The notes under the pieces are model-generated. The model did not search any database and was not told the origin of the DNA. It saw only the letters and a program-made list of their open reading frames with translations. From Athripsodes cinereus (lineage: Eukaryota; Arthropoda; Insecta; Trichoptera; Leptoceridae), in assembly GCA_947579605.1 (NCBI GenBank), contig OX388313.1:27345214-27409213 (forward strand): a DNA stretch of 64,000 nucleotides, read 5' to 3'. This document shows positions 10,200 through 21,149 of the stretch, in pieces. The translations under genes and the position numbers were made by a program. Positions within the stretch are counted from its first letter, which is position 1. Every line of letters starts with the position of its first letter.

Positions 10200-11430
10200 A
10201 GATAGCAGGTAAACCTAGTTTTATTGAAATACGTAAAACTAGATATCATGTCCCTAAAGAAACTGTTAAATATTTACATTGAAACTTTAATAAAATATGA
10301 CAATAGAATAAGCCATCTTCTCATGACATTGCAACAGAGATGATTTTGGGATTGATTTTGTGTATCACCTACATTTGTATTATTTCACAATATCCGGAAG
10401 TGCCATTACACGTGTGAAATGGCCGGTTATCACGTCGGGGTCACCATTTTAATCGTTGGTTAATGTATATGAAATAACCAGCAATTAATTTAATACTCCC
10501 TATATTATAGGGCATGTATCATTTGAAAAGAAAATAATTGTATAAAAATAATAATCCTTGGATTCTAAATAATGTGAAGCATTTTACTATGATTGTATCT
10601 GGATGTGAATATTTAATGTGAAATAAAATAGAATACTTTTTGTACTTACATTGGTTTTATTAAAATACAATACGATGCAACAATTATTACATTATAAAAT
10701 TTGTTAAGAGGAAATACTAATATTACAATTAGTATGACTGCTAAAATGGAACTGAATCCAGTTCAGTGTTTGCTATATTATGATTCAATGCGAAACATCC
10801 CCCTATCGGATGAAATTATAATTAAAAAACTATCTATTCCTACTCTCAATAGATGTCGATGGCTGTACCATTTTTTGCATTCTGTCAAACATCTAATTTG
10901 AATTACATTGAACCCCCACAATACTAAATTATTTCCGAAACCCTCAATCTTCCGTGTCGCGAGTGGATTACTTTACTGCTTCATTCTATGAATATTGAGT
11001 GATATGCAACGTTTAGAGTATTGCTCCAATATATATTTCAATTTCTAGTATATTTCGGACGATTAAGTATGGTGTGGTTTGCGAATAAATAAACAACATA
11101 CTTCATAACTCTAACTTATAATAAACAATTTAAATAACATATTATCATAAACAACCAACTGGGAGTAGGCTGGGGTAAGTTGGCAGTTGGAAGGAAAGAA
11201 AATTATTTATTAGTGTTAATGACTGCACATTTTGTCAAAAAACCAATTTGTGGGAACAAAAATAATGGTTTTCGTAGTTAAAATAAACAAAAAACAACTG
11301 GTGTCTCTGTGGTCCCATCGTGTTGTTGCTTTTTGCCATAATGTCGTATCTTCGTATCATATTTCAAAATATTCAATGGACAGATCACAGAAATTAACCA
11401 ACTAAATTGAACATATTTTGGTATGATGGA
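10200..11430. other. AT-rich DNA, no gene seen
   Basis: Frames at 10701-10901 and 11278-11490 have no recognisable motif. Confidence 0.5.
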
Positions 11431-11431
11431 C

Positions 11432-12155
11432 ATCAAGTTCGTCGGTTGCCTGCAGTGATATGTTATAACTAGATTCGCAATGTCATACAAATATTCTCTA
11501 AAAATGTGTACCTACCCTTCAAGGTGCAATACCTGAGTAATATATATCCATCTCTTTTAGTAATAAACCCCATGCTCATATTGTCTATCTCTTGTTTTCT
11601 ACAAACAATTTATATGTGTGTCGCTTTTTACAAACTGACAATGTGTATTGTCGAACTTCGGCAAGTACTGCAAGTAGCATTGTTTAAAATGGTGTATTAC
11701 TTTTGTACCCACTATCGACATATTCCATATCAATAACATCATTCTTTTTACAAATTACATGTTCCCTAGATTTGTTGGCAAATTTCAAACATGATGAAGT
11801 GCTCGCTATCTCAAAACGTTCATCAAAAAGTCAAAGCATTTCTATGATGTCATTTAAGCACAATGCGACATTTTTATTTAATGACATTTAATCCAAGGAC
11901 ACTGAGACGACATGCTACCATGGAGGTTCTAAACAAACTAAATAAAAATTGTGCCGCAAAGGGCACAAAGTGCCGCAACGAGATTTTATTGATAGTAGGT
12001 ACATGTTTGAGATTCAGATTGCAAATCTAGGTATAACATATCACTGGTTGCCTGGAGGTAGAGTCTCGACCTCGTGCACATGAGTTTCGTGGTTCTATCC
12101 CAGGTGCCAGCAAACCTCCCTCTCACGACATAATTAAAAAAATCTTTTTAACGAT
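11432..12155 (+). repeat. tRNA-derived SINE split by a hAT-like element
   Basis: The SINE head GTTCGTCGGTTGCCTG stops at 11452 and resumes at 12047 with GTTGCCTGGAGGTAGAGTCT. The B box follows (GGTTCTATCCC, one base off), then CAAACCTCCCTCTCACGACA. The interruption is the 594-bp element at 11453-12046. Confidence 0.75.
11453..12046. mobile_element. hAT-like non-autonomous element with perfect 8-bp TSD
   Basis: The ends are CAGTGATATGTTATA at 11453 and its inverse at 12046. Over the outer 29 bases 27 match. The direct repeat GTTGCCTG flanks both sides (11445-11452 and 12047-12054). An 8-bp duplication and CAGTG termini fit the hAT superfamily. There is no transposase. The frames at 11506-11736 and 11703-11891 inside it show no known domain. 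A 316-bp relative is at 30875-31190. Confidence 0.85.
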
Positions 12156-12159
12156 TGAC

Positions 12160-13440
12160 ATTACACTTTGAAGTTTACATATATGAGATACAAGTTCATG
12201 CCAAAATTTTATTTGAATGTTGACCATAGCTGCTAGAATTGAATTTCTAATTGCGAGACGTTTTCTTGCACATAAAGCAAGATAAATTTCGAAAAATTAG
12301 GTAAAAGAAAAATGAAATAATGTGATTCTTTACCCCGTTCCGCTATTGCAGACAAAATAACATTATCATTCCGGGATGTTCAGTTTTGTATATTTATATA
12401 AAATAAATTAAGTTGAAGGTTAAATTAATTCGATCACTTTGTATAAATTATTTGGAGATGAGTCATGCTGCTAATGTTAAATAAATAACTTAAATGGAGA
12501 AAGTAGTATAAAAATGTTGTGTGTCTAAGATTTGTCATAAAAAAAATATTAATTTCAGAATATCATTGAGCCCAAAGGCATTCTCGTATTGAAAAATTAT
12601 TATGGTTTCTGTTCGTGTGCAGCCTCTAAGACGGTTTAAAATCAGCAAACAACTTTTCTTTTTTTTTCTCTCTCTTCAATGCCCGCTTTTTGAGTCACAT
12701 TTTCCAACGAAAATTTTAACTCACAACGATTTTTTTTGATCAAATTTTGTAATGCATAATACGATGAGCTTTTGTCGGAGACAGTAGTGTTGGAGTTGAA
12801 ATGTGACCAATGCATCACCAGCTTCTTAAGTAATTGAAACACTTTCACTAATGCTATTTAAATAATTTACGGTCCATCCCATAAAAAAAATATAGTTACT
12901 TTGATTTTTATAGCACCCTTCAATTAGTTTCATAAAAAATTAAGATTAAGTTCGAAATGTCAAAATTATAAAATAATTTTCAAAATTCCTCTAGGAAAGT
13001 TAATTTAAGAAACACATTTCACTTTAATGATATAGGAATTTTATCTCGTATGAAACCGGGTGTATGCTTTAAACTACACGAAAACAAGTTATTATCAAAT
13101 TTTTCATACAATATCTAAAAATATATCTACATTAAAAATGTGTCAATAACGTGCGCATCACAAATTCAATGGCGGAAAATGATGATTTACTAATTTAAGA
13201 CACATCTTGAATATAGAAAGGAAATGGATTTAGTAAATAAACCATTATTGAGTAATTTTAAACACAGATCTTCCGGTAGTAAAAAGTTTATATTGTGAAT
13301 CAAACAAAGGAAATTGTGTGTATAGCAATCATAAATAATTAATATTGTTATATCAATTTATCTTTTGATCAAAGATCAATTAAAATATATATTTAATTAT
13401 TATATAATAGGATAAATTAAAAAAAAAAGCGTCTCCTTCT
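12160..13440. other. AT-rich DNA, no gene seen
   Basis: Nothing recognised. A 68-codon minus frame at 12642-12848 has no motif. Confidence 0.5.
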
Positions 13441-13607
13441 ACTTAAGATTAAACAGGTCATAATGACATAATAAACAGATAATGACCTAAGAAGTTCATA
13501 ATAAACAGACAATGACCTAAGAAGGTCATAATAAATAGACAATGACCTAAGAAGGTCATAATAAATAGACAATGACCTAAGAAGTTCATAATAAACAGAT
13601 TATTTGG

Positions 13608-13740
13608 GTTAGTTGGAAGAGATCGCGCCTTTGCGATAAACTCGCCCTCTGTATATTGATTGTATTTAATTTGAATGTATACCTTTTATGTAATTGTTTT
13701 TTATCAATGTACAGTAAAGAATGAACAAATAAATTAATAA
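13608..13740 (+). mobile_element. CR1-like LINE 3' tail inside the minisatellite
   Basis: GGGTTAGTTGGAAGAGATCG, then TTTGCGATAAACTCGCCCTC, TACAGTAAAGAATGAAC and AAATAAATTAATAAATAA. It matches the 3' UTR of the LINE at 26833-27384 (minus strand). Minisatellite units resume directly after the tail. Confidence 0.75.
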
Positions 13741-13872
13741 ATAATGACCTAAGAAGTTCATAATAAACAGACAATGACCTAAAAAATTCATAATAAACTG
13801 ACAATGACCTAAGAAGTTCATAATAAACAGAGAATGACCTATGAATGTCGTTATAAACTGATAGTGACCTTA

Positions 13873-14074
13873 GTGGGCTTTTTGGATGGGGAGGACACTA
13901 GTTGCGACTGCGGGGAGGGCAGAGTGATCTCATTTATTGCAATGCCCGCTGATGTGGAATACATCTAATGAAAGTGATCTAATGATGGTGAGTGACAAGG
14001 CGATATACGTCGCTGCATACTGGAGTTGCAAGGTCTAAAATCCGGACCCGAAAAGTAAAGTAAAAGTAAGTAAG
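13873..14074 (+). mobile_element. 5'-truncated LINE end with perfect 11-bp TSD
   Basis: TAGTGACCTTA stands at both 13862-13872 and 14075-14085. The insert carries the same LINE C-terminus as 6548-6745, with frameshifts (HLLQCP, then SDLMMVSDKAIYVAAYW), then TCCGGACCCG and an AAAGTAAAG tail. The TSD is part of a minisatellite unit. Confidence 0.85.
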
Positions 14075-14124
14075 TAGTGACCTTAAAAATCATAATAAAC
14101 AGGCCTTAGAAGTCGAAAGACACC

Positions 14125-14660
14125 TTTCTCTCATTTGCTTAATAGATAGTAGAAGAAAATACTTGTTTCAATTAATCCAGTTATAGAATTCTACTACTTG
14201 TGCATCAACACATTAAATGAAGGGCTCACCTGTGAAGCTTGCATTTTCACTTACGTTGAACGTAATCGTACGTTGAAAACTTTTTCATAGTATAAAAGCT
14301 CACAATGTGCTCTCTGTATTGTTTTGTTATTTGAATTCCATTGAAACAATGTAATAACGTAATTGACGTCAAATTCTTTGAATGTGTGGAAATGTATTTT
14401 TTTCTATTGTTTATAATGAAAACAAATATAAATGTTATTCAAATAACACGCGAAATATAAGATTAATTTACTGATTCCAAACAATGCACAGACATTGCCG
14501 AAAGACGTACTATCGAGGAGAAAAATAAGACAATTTGTATGTTCATTTCATACGTGGTTAGTCCACTGGCTACTTCAGCTTTTGGGAAACTCCGTGATAG
14601 ATGAATTGTGATACAAAAAAAGGATCTAATATAAATTTAAAGCAATTTTTCATTTATTCA
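14125..14660. other. AT-rich DNA, nothing recognised
   Basis: No supported feature. Confidence 0.5.
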
Positions 14661-14663
14661 TTC

Positions 14664-14892
14664 ACACCATCACGGTATTTCGCACGGGTAAGGTACTTAG
14701 CAGACTACATGTAACAAACATACAATAGTGCCAATTAACGATTTAGACTTAAAGAATGGGAGGCATTCCTCATCGGTGAATTAAAATATTGTTAAATGTC
14801 TCATTCGTGATGTTTTAGGTACGATTTTTTGCCTTTATCAGGATACTCGAAAACTGTGGGAATGGGAACTCTTTTTCGGATATTCCACAATA
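14664..14892 (-). repeat. Repeat family 1 copy, diverged
   Basis: Blocks CACCATCACGGTATTTCGCA, TTTATCAGGATACTCGAAAA and CGGATATTCCAC match the family in order and spacing. Confidence 0.65.
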
Positions 14893-15229
14893 TTATCAAT
14901 TATTTTTAAATTAAGGTTTACAATTCATAATTTCGAATGTACATAAGAAAATATTCTGCCTTGATTCCAAAATTTAGCGCAGAATCTTTGCATAAATATA
15001 TTTTTAGTGTTTCTATAATATGTATAGTATGTATAAACATAATTATATGACCATGCTTATCACACTAGTAGCACGAAAACGATTGACTTCTAATTGATTT
15101 TTCGTTATTTTCTTAAATAATATTATTCAATATAAATCTTACTTATTGACCGTTATCTGGACGTGTACATTATATTTTAAATTATAATAATTCAAGAGTT
15201 TTTGTGTTTACGCTGTGGAAATCCATTTT

Positions 15230-15350
15230 TAATTTTAATAAATAAAATATAAAAATATATTATTGAGCACTGTTTAATCTCCACTATGTTAGGTTAAATA
15301 CCGAACGTTTTCGCCTATACTTGTAGGCATCTTCAGTTATTTATTAAAAT
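15230..15350 (-). repeat. Penelope-like end with hammerhead-type core
   Basis: On the minus strand CTGAAGA (15336-15330) is followed by a stem (TGCCTACAAGTATAGGC) and GAAA (15312-15309), then ACGTTCGG and, further on, a GTGGAGATTAAACA block. Compare AAGTGGAATTAAACA beside the foldback at 50.6 kb. Confidence 0.5.
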
Positions 15351-15354
15351 TTAA

Positions 15355-15790
15355 ATTATAATGTGAACAATAATGTGAATGCGCCCTTAAGGGGATTTGA
15401 ATTACGAAAACGGCGCAATATAAACTATATAATGACATTATGCCCGTATTTTTGAAGAATGTTTCAGGTAAATGGCTTTAATTTAAAATATTTCATCACT
15501 TACATGAAACTTAAAAAAGTTTTCGACAAGTAACATCACCCAGAATTGCGGATTTAAAAGCTAGACATAAAATAAATTAAAACAATTGTTGTTATGAAGT
15601 TCAAATGCTCTGTAAATCACTCAGCGTGCTACAATATGTTTATATTTAATATAATTATAATAATTTATACACATACCTACATTTCTGAAAAAGAACTAGT
15701 AGTAATAAACAAAACAGTAGAATATACAAGTCTGGCAACACCAGATGCTATAAACAATCGAATAATTTTACATAATTACATTTCTATTGG
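15355..15790. other. AT-rich DNA, nothing recognised
   Basis: No supported feature. The frame at 15594-15827 is not recognised. Confidence 0.5.
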
Positions 15791-16006
15791 GTGCTTCATC
15801 TTAAGATGGACAAAAAGTCTTTTTTGAGGAATATTCAACTGAGAAAAGGCAGGAGAAATGTCAGAAAGCCTCGGGCTAGATGGTCAGATGATTTTATGAG
15901 TAAGATCACAGGTATAGTTAGGCCCATGAAAAAAAGAATGGAAAATCATAGGGGAGGTAAAAAAGGACCCAAAATGACGGAAGAAGACGTCACACATATT
16001 TTTTAA
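15791..16006 (+). pseudogene. RTE-like LINE, C-terminal fragment
   Basis: A 71-codon frame contains KGRRNVRKPRARWSDDFM. The basic GRPRxRWxDD pattern marks the C-terminal domain of RTE-type proteins. The rest of the domain is diverged. Confidence 0.5.
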
Positions 16007-16079
16007 AGTTTAATCTACAATATTATTTAAAATTAATTTACTATTGTTCAATATCACTGACTTATATTATTATCTCTAC

Positions 16080-16222
16080 TACTTACTTATGCAGCTATTC
16101 CTGTCCACTGCTGAACATAAGCCTCCCCCATACGTCTCCAGGCATCTCTGTCCTTGGCTTTCTGCAACCAGTCACCAGCGATTCTTCTAATGTCGTCTGA
16201 CCAACGTGTTGGAGGTCTTACT
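16080..16222 (-). pseudogene. RTE-like LINE C-terminus
   Basis: The minus strand reads RPPTRWSDDIRRIAGDWLQ, then KAKDRDAWRRMGEAYVQQ, WTGIAA and a stop. This is the standard end of RTE ORF2. There is no start codon, as it is a 5'-truncated insertion. A second, more diverged copy is at 48245-48390. Confidence 0.8.
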
Positions 16223-16277
16223 ACTATTATTATTATTTTCTCATTAACAACATGTATTTGAATGTAATATCTTCACT

Positions 16278-16375
16278 CTACGTTAGCCTGATGATGATAG
16301 CGGAATCTCTTGAAATCCGGCTCGCGATCAATGAAGTCACTGTGGTAGTACTAAATAAAACTGTTTTATTTATAT
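16278..16375 (+). repeat. Penelope-like end, third copy of the 4802/9029 type
   Basis: AGCCTGATGATGATAGCGGA, then TCTCTTGAAATCCGGCTCGC and GAAGTCACTGTGG. The stem has decayed relative to the copy at 9029. Confidence 0.5.
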
Positions 16376-16379
16376 TAAT

Positions 16380-16970
16380 TAAGATTTTATCTCTTCTACA
16401 TATCTACTGCTGGATACATTTTACAAAGACTTTAACGGTGGAGAACAAATCGAATGAGGAAAGAGTAATAATCGTATATTTTTCATGCATTTTGCATTCT
16501 GACCCTATATAATGTTGTGATGAAGCCTTGCACAGCAGAAAAATGTTTCTCAAGAAAAAAAAATACCATATGTTTAAATATAACATTCGAAACTAGTAAA
16601 AAAAAATCATAAATAATATTTCTCCTAGATAAAGCAAATACTAGCCAATTTACCGTTTTATTTTATCATCTGAATTAGTCTATTTCATCACTATTATTAA
16701 AAACAAACTACTGTATTCACCTTTACATGAAAAGTTGTTTATATGAAAATTCAACAACCTGTCTACTAAATATTAATAACTGAATTTTGATACCATAACC
16801 TTTTACTATAACAAAGGAGTTATAATCTGGATAAGATTTTTTACCTTTCAAAACTGTGACAAAATCAACGTACCTACTTTGAATCCTCAGGGATTTTAAC
16901 CTTTACACTAGTAAATCCTCAGGGATCTTAACCTTTCATACTTGTAAATATATATTTTTTGTGTTGTTGT
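16380..16970. other. AT-rich DNA, no gene seen
   Basis: A short direct repeat CCTCAGGGAT(T/C)TTAACCTTT occurs at about 16886 and 16918. Nothing else was recognised. Confidence 0.5.
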
Positions 16971-16974
16971 TGTC

Positions 16975-17272
16975 CAGATATTATTATAATTTTTTTAAGT
17001 TATTAAAATAATCTAAAATGGTTTAAAATTATTATCATTATTTTTTGTTTTTTTTTTTTTTATATCTTGACTAGTGACTAAAATTTGTCTTTTAATGAAT
17101 TTATTGTATTTGTATTTAAATTTTCATTTTTATTTTTTGACTTTAACTGGAGAATGTTTTGTCTGTTTTTATATTTTTGTACATGTGTTGAATGATGTTA
17201 TAAAGTTTATCTGTATACTTGTAAAGGCAATTGCCGTATATTGTGTTTAAATAAATAAATAAATAAAATCTA
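16975..17272 (+). mobile_element. LINE 3' UTR and AAATA tail
   Basis: T-rich 3' UTR ending CTTGTAAAGGCAATTGCCGT, ATTGTGTTTAAATAAATAAA and TAAATAAAATC. The simple AAATA-type tail is typical of CR1/Jockey-like LINEs. No coding part is present. Confidence 0.55.
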
Positions 17273-17274
17273 AT

Positions 17275-17960
17275 TCTTTGAAGATGAAAAAAGTCCCAGA
17301 GCTTCTTCCAAGAACGAGTAGACTAAGCATAAAGAGTCATCGAGCTAAACGATAGGACAATCATGGGAAGGTAATAGAAATAAATGTTTGAGATATTTTC
17401 AATTTCTTTTTTGTTTAACTAGATTTGGGCACAACACGCAGATGACCCTACCAATTAGACGTCACAATTGGACAATAATGCTTGCACAATGTAACATTGT
17501 GACAAATCTAATAGGAAAGAGTAAGAAAGGCGTCCCAACGCTAACGAATTGGCTGTGGGCTGGCTTAACAGATCACTCTCAGTGTTCACAGACAACGTGT
17601 AATCTCATATTTCAGATCTAGATAGACCAAGATCTCCCATCTAAATGGCGCCAGAAAAATTAAATTCGATAGTTTATCGGCTGCTATTTGGAATAAGGTA
17701 ACCTAGAGCCAAGTCGTAAGGGTTGGGACGCAGTTCTCGCTTCTTTCGACTAGATTTTACACAATGTCACATAGTGTAAACATGGTGCTCCAATCAAGAT
17801 GTCTGTTTGGTTTTGTAATAAAAAAATGTCTTTAGAGGATTGCATTTATGCAGACTGTGAAACCATAGAATCATAGAGGAAGACTACCTCAGACAAAGAA
17901 TTCCAATGTTAATCGAAGTTTTCGCATTTAGCTGGATTTTCACACCTGCGAGAGTGAAGA
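17275..17960. other. Unassigned sequence left of the foldback
   Basis: Less AT-rich than its surroundings, with short hairpins such as TTTACACAATGTCACATAGT followed by GTAAA near 17757. No family recognised. Confidence 0.35.
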
Positions 17961-17962
17961 TA

Positions 17963-18145
17963 TTAAGAATATTACCCAACAGACACCTCATCTTTCTTTC
18001 TTTTGTATGAAACAGGAAAGGTGTCCCGATGCTTACGCCTAAGCCGATTCGTAAGCATCGGGACACCTTTCCTGTTTCATACAAAAGGGAGTTTGCACAG
18101 TCTGTTGATTGTGCAGATGAGGTGTCTGTTGGGTAATATTCTTAA
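17963..18145. repeat. Two-tier foldback (nested inverted repeats)
   Basis: Outer arms 17963-17993 and 18115-18145 are perfect over 31 bp. Inner arms 18000-18037 and 18050-18087 are perfect over 38 bp with a 12-base loop. A 27-base unpaired segment (18088-18114) sits only on the right side. The two 60-codon frames here are mirror images produced by the palindrome. Confidence 0.9.
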
Positions 18146-18149
18146 AGAA

Positions 18150-18775
18150 TTCCAAATCACTAATGAAATAAATATTAGTAATTCGATGGCTTAACACCCT
18201 TCTTAATCCTTAAATAGAGATTCGTAAATGGTGTAATATATCTTTAATCAAAATTTTGTAGTTATCTGTCTGAGATGAACCTAAAATTTCCAACGTCAGT
18301 CTTCAGTTTATAATTAAAACATCCATAATTAAAATATCGATTCCCCTTAAACTTAATTTTAATAATTGAATGACATTGGCATCTACATTTTAATTATCAA
18401 TAAATTTTAAACAACCGTCTCTCCTTAATAATTATTATTATTGCGATACTTTGGATTAAAAGGCTTTGAAAATAATCACCTAAAACGAATAGAAATTTTC
18501 TCGTAAGGGTATTTTGCACCCTTCGAAATTCTAATTTTAGGCTTCAATTCAGGGAGTAGTAAATAAATTTAAGGCCTTGTTATTTTCGTCCTGTTTATTC
18601 AAATATACGTTTTTTAAATAACATCTAAGCCGACTAATAAATTAAGTAGAAGGGCTAATCTAAAATGGTAATGAAAATTCATTACCCTTTAAAAGTTTTG
18701 CATTATCTAAGTTAGCGTTACCATATTTATATTGAGATTATAATTTGTATCATGTAAGGTCATATTAATATTATA
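18150..18775. other. AT-rich DNA, nothing recognised
   Basis: No supported feature. Confidence 0.5.
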
Positions 18776-18779
18776 ACAA

Positions 18780-18940
18780 CAATTGTTATGTATGTTAAAA
18801 ATATGTTAAAAAAAATGTTATGATTGAAAAACAACAAATTTTCAATTATGTGAGTTTAATTTAAACTCACATAATTGAAAATTTGTTGTTTTTCAATCAT
18901 AACATTTTTTTTAACATATTTTTAACATACATAACAATTG
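18780..18940. repeat. Perfect 161-bp palindrome
   Basis: Arms 18780-18859 and 18861-18940 are exact reverse complements over 80 bp, with a single unpaired T at 18860. Base 18779 breaks the match. The arms are AT-rich and include an 8-base A/T run that also matches. No transposon ends or coding frame explain it. Confidence 0.95.
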
Positions 18941-18954
18941 AATACATTCATTTA

Positions 18955-19165
18955 TTTATTTATTTTATTCTTCACTGTACATTGGTAACAATTACCTACA
19001 TAAAAAAATAGTGTCACAAAAATAACAGTTATACAATTCAAGGGCGAGTTTATCGCTAAAGTGCGATGTCTTCCAACTAACCCAATTAATTTATACAATT
19101 AATATACAGAGGGCGAGTTTATCGCAGAGGCGCGATTTCTTCCAACTAACCTGTTTTCATTGGTT
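18955..19165 (-). mobile_element. CR1-like LINE 3' tail with internal duplication
   Basis: Reverse complement of the tail family. TTTATTTATTTATTTTATTC and TTCACTGTACATTGGTAACA come first. The block GGGCGAGTTTATCGC...TCTTCCAACTAACC then occurs twice, at about 19041-19083 and 19112-19152. The duplicate suggests two tandem or nested copies. Confidence 0.65.
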
Positions 19166-19169
19166 TTTA

Positions 19170-19640
19170 TCATCGTTTTAGATTAGCTATCAATTTGTTC
19201 ATACGGTTCAAATGGCTGACGATATTTTGGTTTCCAGACGATATTCGCCTAGTGAGAACAACGGTTAAGACTCTATGTTAGATTTTAGATTAGGTGCGAG
19301 TCAAGCATCATCTTCACAAGACTCCTCAGAGAATTTCAATAAAGTGTGATAATTTAACTCCACATGTTATTATACATAGTTCACTGTAACAACTACTGGC
19401 TAATTAGTACGTATCTAAGAAATATTTTCCAGTGTTGTTAACAAGGCACGCTTCGGGCCCTTTGGGAGAGGTTTCCACTCCTAAGAAATGGTTCGTTAGA
19501 AACATGATACTCATTCCATTTTTTTTAAATATTTTTCATAAGTCATTCAACTTGAACAAGAATGCTATTAGAAAATCTAATAATACAAGTATTATTAAAA
19601 TATACACACTATCTATCTAGTAAGGTGAATTGAAAAAAAA
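19170..19640. other. Unassigned DNA
   Basis: A 62-codon frame at 19432-19620 is not recognised. There is no other signal. Confidence 0.4.
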
Positions 19641-19644
19641 AAAA

Positions 19645-19705
19645 AGTTAACTATCTGCCTACCCCACCTGGGACACGGCGCGAGGGTCTAGTATAGTATA
19701 GTAGC
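19645..19705 (+). mobile_element. RTE-like LINE 3' tip with TATAG tail
   Basis: CTGCCTACCCCACCTGGGAC, then ACGGCGCGAGGGTCTAG and TATAGTATAG. It is the same 3' end as the LINE at 32265-32671. Confidence 0.7.
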
Positions 19706-20068
19706 ACTATTTAGTAAACTTTCAAATGACTTTATTAATTTATTACGCTTACTAATATTCGGATATTTCGACTCCATTTTCAAGCGATTAGAAGAAAACT
19801 GAAAGAAAACTTTTCTTCTAATCGCCTGAAGATTGAGAGTCTCCGGATATTAGTAAGAGTAATTTACACGAGTTTTCACGAGACTTGTGTAAAGAGTAAT
19901 TTACCCTCCTTTACACGAGACTTGTCTCTATAAGGAGGATGTTTAGATTTAAGTTTTATCAAATAGTCTATGTATTGTAATGTCTGTATAATTATTGTTA
20001 AATAAAATAAAAATAAAAAAAAAAATTAATAAAGTCACTTGAAAGTTAACTAAATAGTGTTTGTTTCA
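19704..20068. repeat. Foldback of Penelope-like ends, right arm split
   Basis: The left arm 19706-19800 (CACTATTTAGTAAACTTTCA ... GCGATTAGAAG) is mirrored by 19812-19870 and continues at 20022-20068 (GACTTTATTAAT and TTTAGTTAACTTTC complement). Each arm has a CTGAAGA- or CTTGAAA-type core. The right arm is interrupted at 19871-20021 by a poly(A)-tailed LINE 3' UTR flanked by AGAGTAATTTAC repeats. Confidence 0.6.
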
Positions 20069-20069
20069 A

Positions 20070-20660
20070 TTCATTTATATATTTTAATAGAATATTAAAC
20101 AAAATAGTTCAAATAAATACAGAGTATAAGCAAAAGTTTTTGTAATATTTTCAGAAACGGAGCCTTGACGGCAAATAATGAAATAAAAAATGTAAGTCCA
20201 TATTTCTGTCACTGGCGTAGACGCCAGGCGTAGGGTTGGGTATATTTTATATAAAATTCTATAAATATAATATTAAACATAATATATTTTTTTTATAGAT
20301 ATCGCATTTAAATATTTTTTTTCAAGCAAAATGTTGTTACACGAGGAAGCTCCATATCTTTTAAAAGAAAATAATAATAAAATAAGCTTCTATAAATAGA
20401 AAATAAAGTATTAATACATATTTATTTCAAACTGTTGTTTAATGTAAATATTTGTATTTATATGTAATCAAAAAGCTAAAAAAGTTATTAAAGGTGAGGT
20501 ATACCGTCAGAAAATGGGTTGTATGGCAGATTTCTCCCTGTACGTGATCTTCATCTTACCTTTCCCCGCTGTTGTGATCCGGCTGTGAACTTAAATCTTA
20601 CGAACAAAAATCCTATAGGAGTTTCGTAAGAATACCCTAACCTATAATCATTATGTATAC
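20070..20660. other. AT-rich DNA, nothing recognised
   Basis: No supported feature. Confidence 0.5.
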
Positions 20661-20664
20661 AATT

Positions 20665-20872
20665 AGCATCTTTCTCACATATTCAAAATGGGTGGCATAC
20701 TTAATTGTTGAACCGAATATGTGAAATGTCACAAAATGTGAAGTTTGAAAATATCTAACTGCCTTTTACAGGACATTCGAAAATATAATTTGGCTTTCTA
20801 CAAATTAATCAATCCATTTGTTCCGTCATGGCGTTTTCCAAAAGTGGGGAAGCCAGTGGAATAAGTTACAGA
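20665..20872 (-). repeat. Decayed fragments of repeat family 1
   Basis: AACTGCCTTTTACAGGACAT and CCGTCATGGCGTTTTCC are recognisable pieces of family 1, in rearranged order. Confidence 0.35.
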
Positions 20873-20881
20873 GTTAAATAA

Positions 20882-21071
20882 CCTACAGAGTTCGTCGGTA
20901 GCCTGGAGGTAGAGCCTCGGCCTCGTGAACAGGGGGTCCGTGGATCGATCCCAGGTACCGGCAAACTCCCCTTTCACGACACAAGCTTTTAGCTTACTGT
21001 GAAAGGTGTATAAGGTTGTATTTCGGTTTATAACAAAACCCAGATATATCTTTTTAAAAAAAAAAAAAATA
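20882..21071 (+). repeat. tRNA-derived SINE, most complete copy
   Basis: The A-box region GGTAGCCTGGAGGTAGAGCC and B box GGATCGATCCC are followed by the family body (CACGACACAAGCTTTTAGCT, GAAAGGTGTATAAGG) and a 14-base poly(A). AAATAAC on both sides may be the target-site duplication. It serves as the reference for copies at 6940, 8135 and 11432/12047. Confidence 0.8.
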
Positions 21072-21149
21072 ACTGCATGTTATAAATATTAAAAGCGTCC
21101 TCTCCATGTCATACAAAATCAAACTTCACGATGTTATACGATAACCTGG

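Larger units (their letters stand above)
13445..14120. repeat. ~30-bp minisatellite, interrupted twice
   Basis: Units of the form AATGACCTAAGAAGTTCATA followed by ATAAACAGAC repeat in 13455-13605, again in 13741-13872, and weakly after 14075. Two retroelement tails (about 13606-13740 and 13873-14074) were inserted into the array. Confidence 0.85.

Noticed and set aside
13445..13610. CRISPR-like array of ~30-bp repeats
   Set aside because: Units are head-to-tail without unique spacers, and the DNA is eukaryotic; it is a minisatellite.
17884..18194. Two ~65-codon frames on opposite strands, both starting MYETGKVSRCLR
   Set aside because: They are the two arms of the foldback at 18000-18087 translated outward; the identity comes from the palindrome, not from a gene family.
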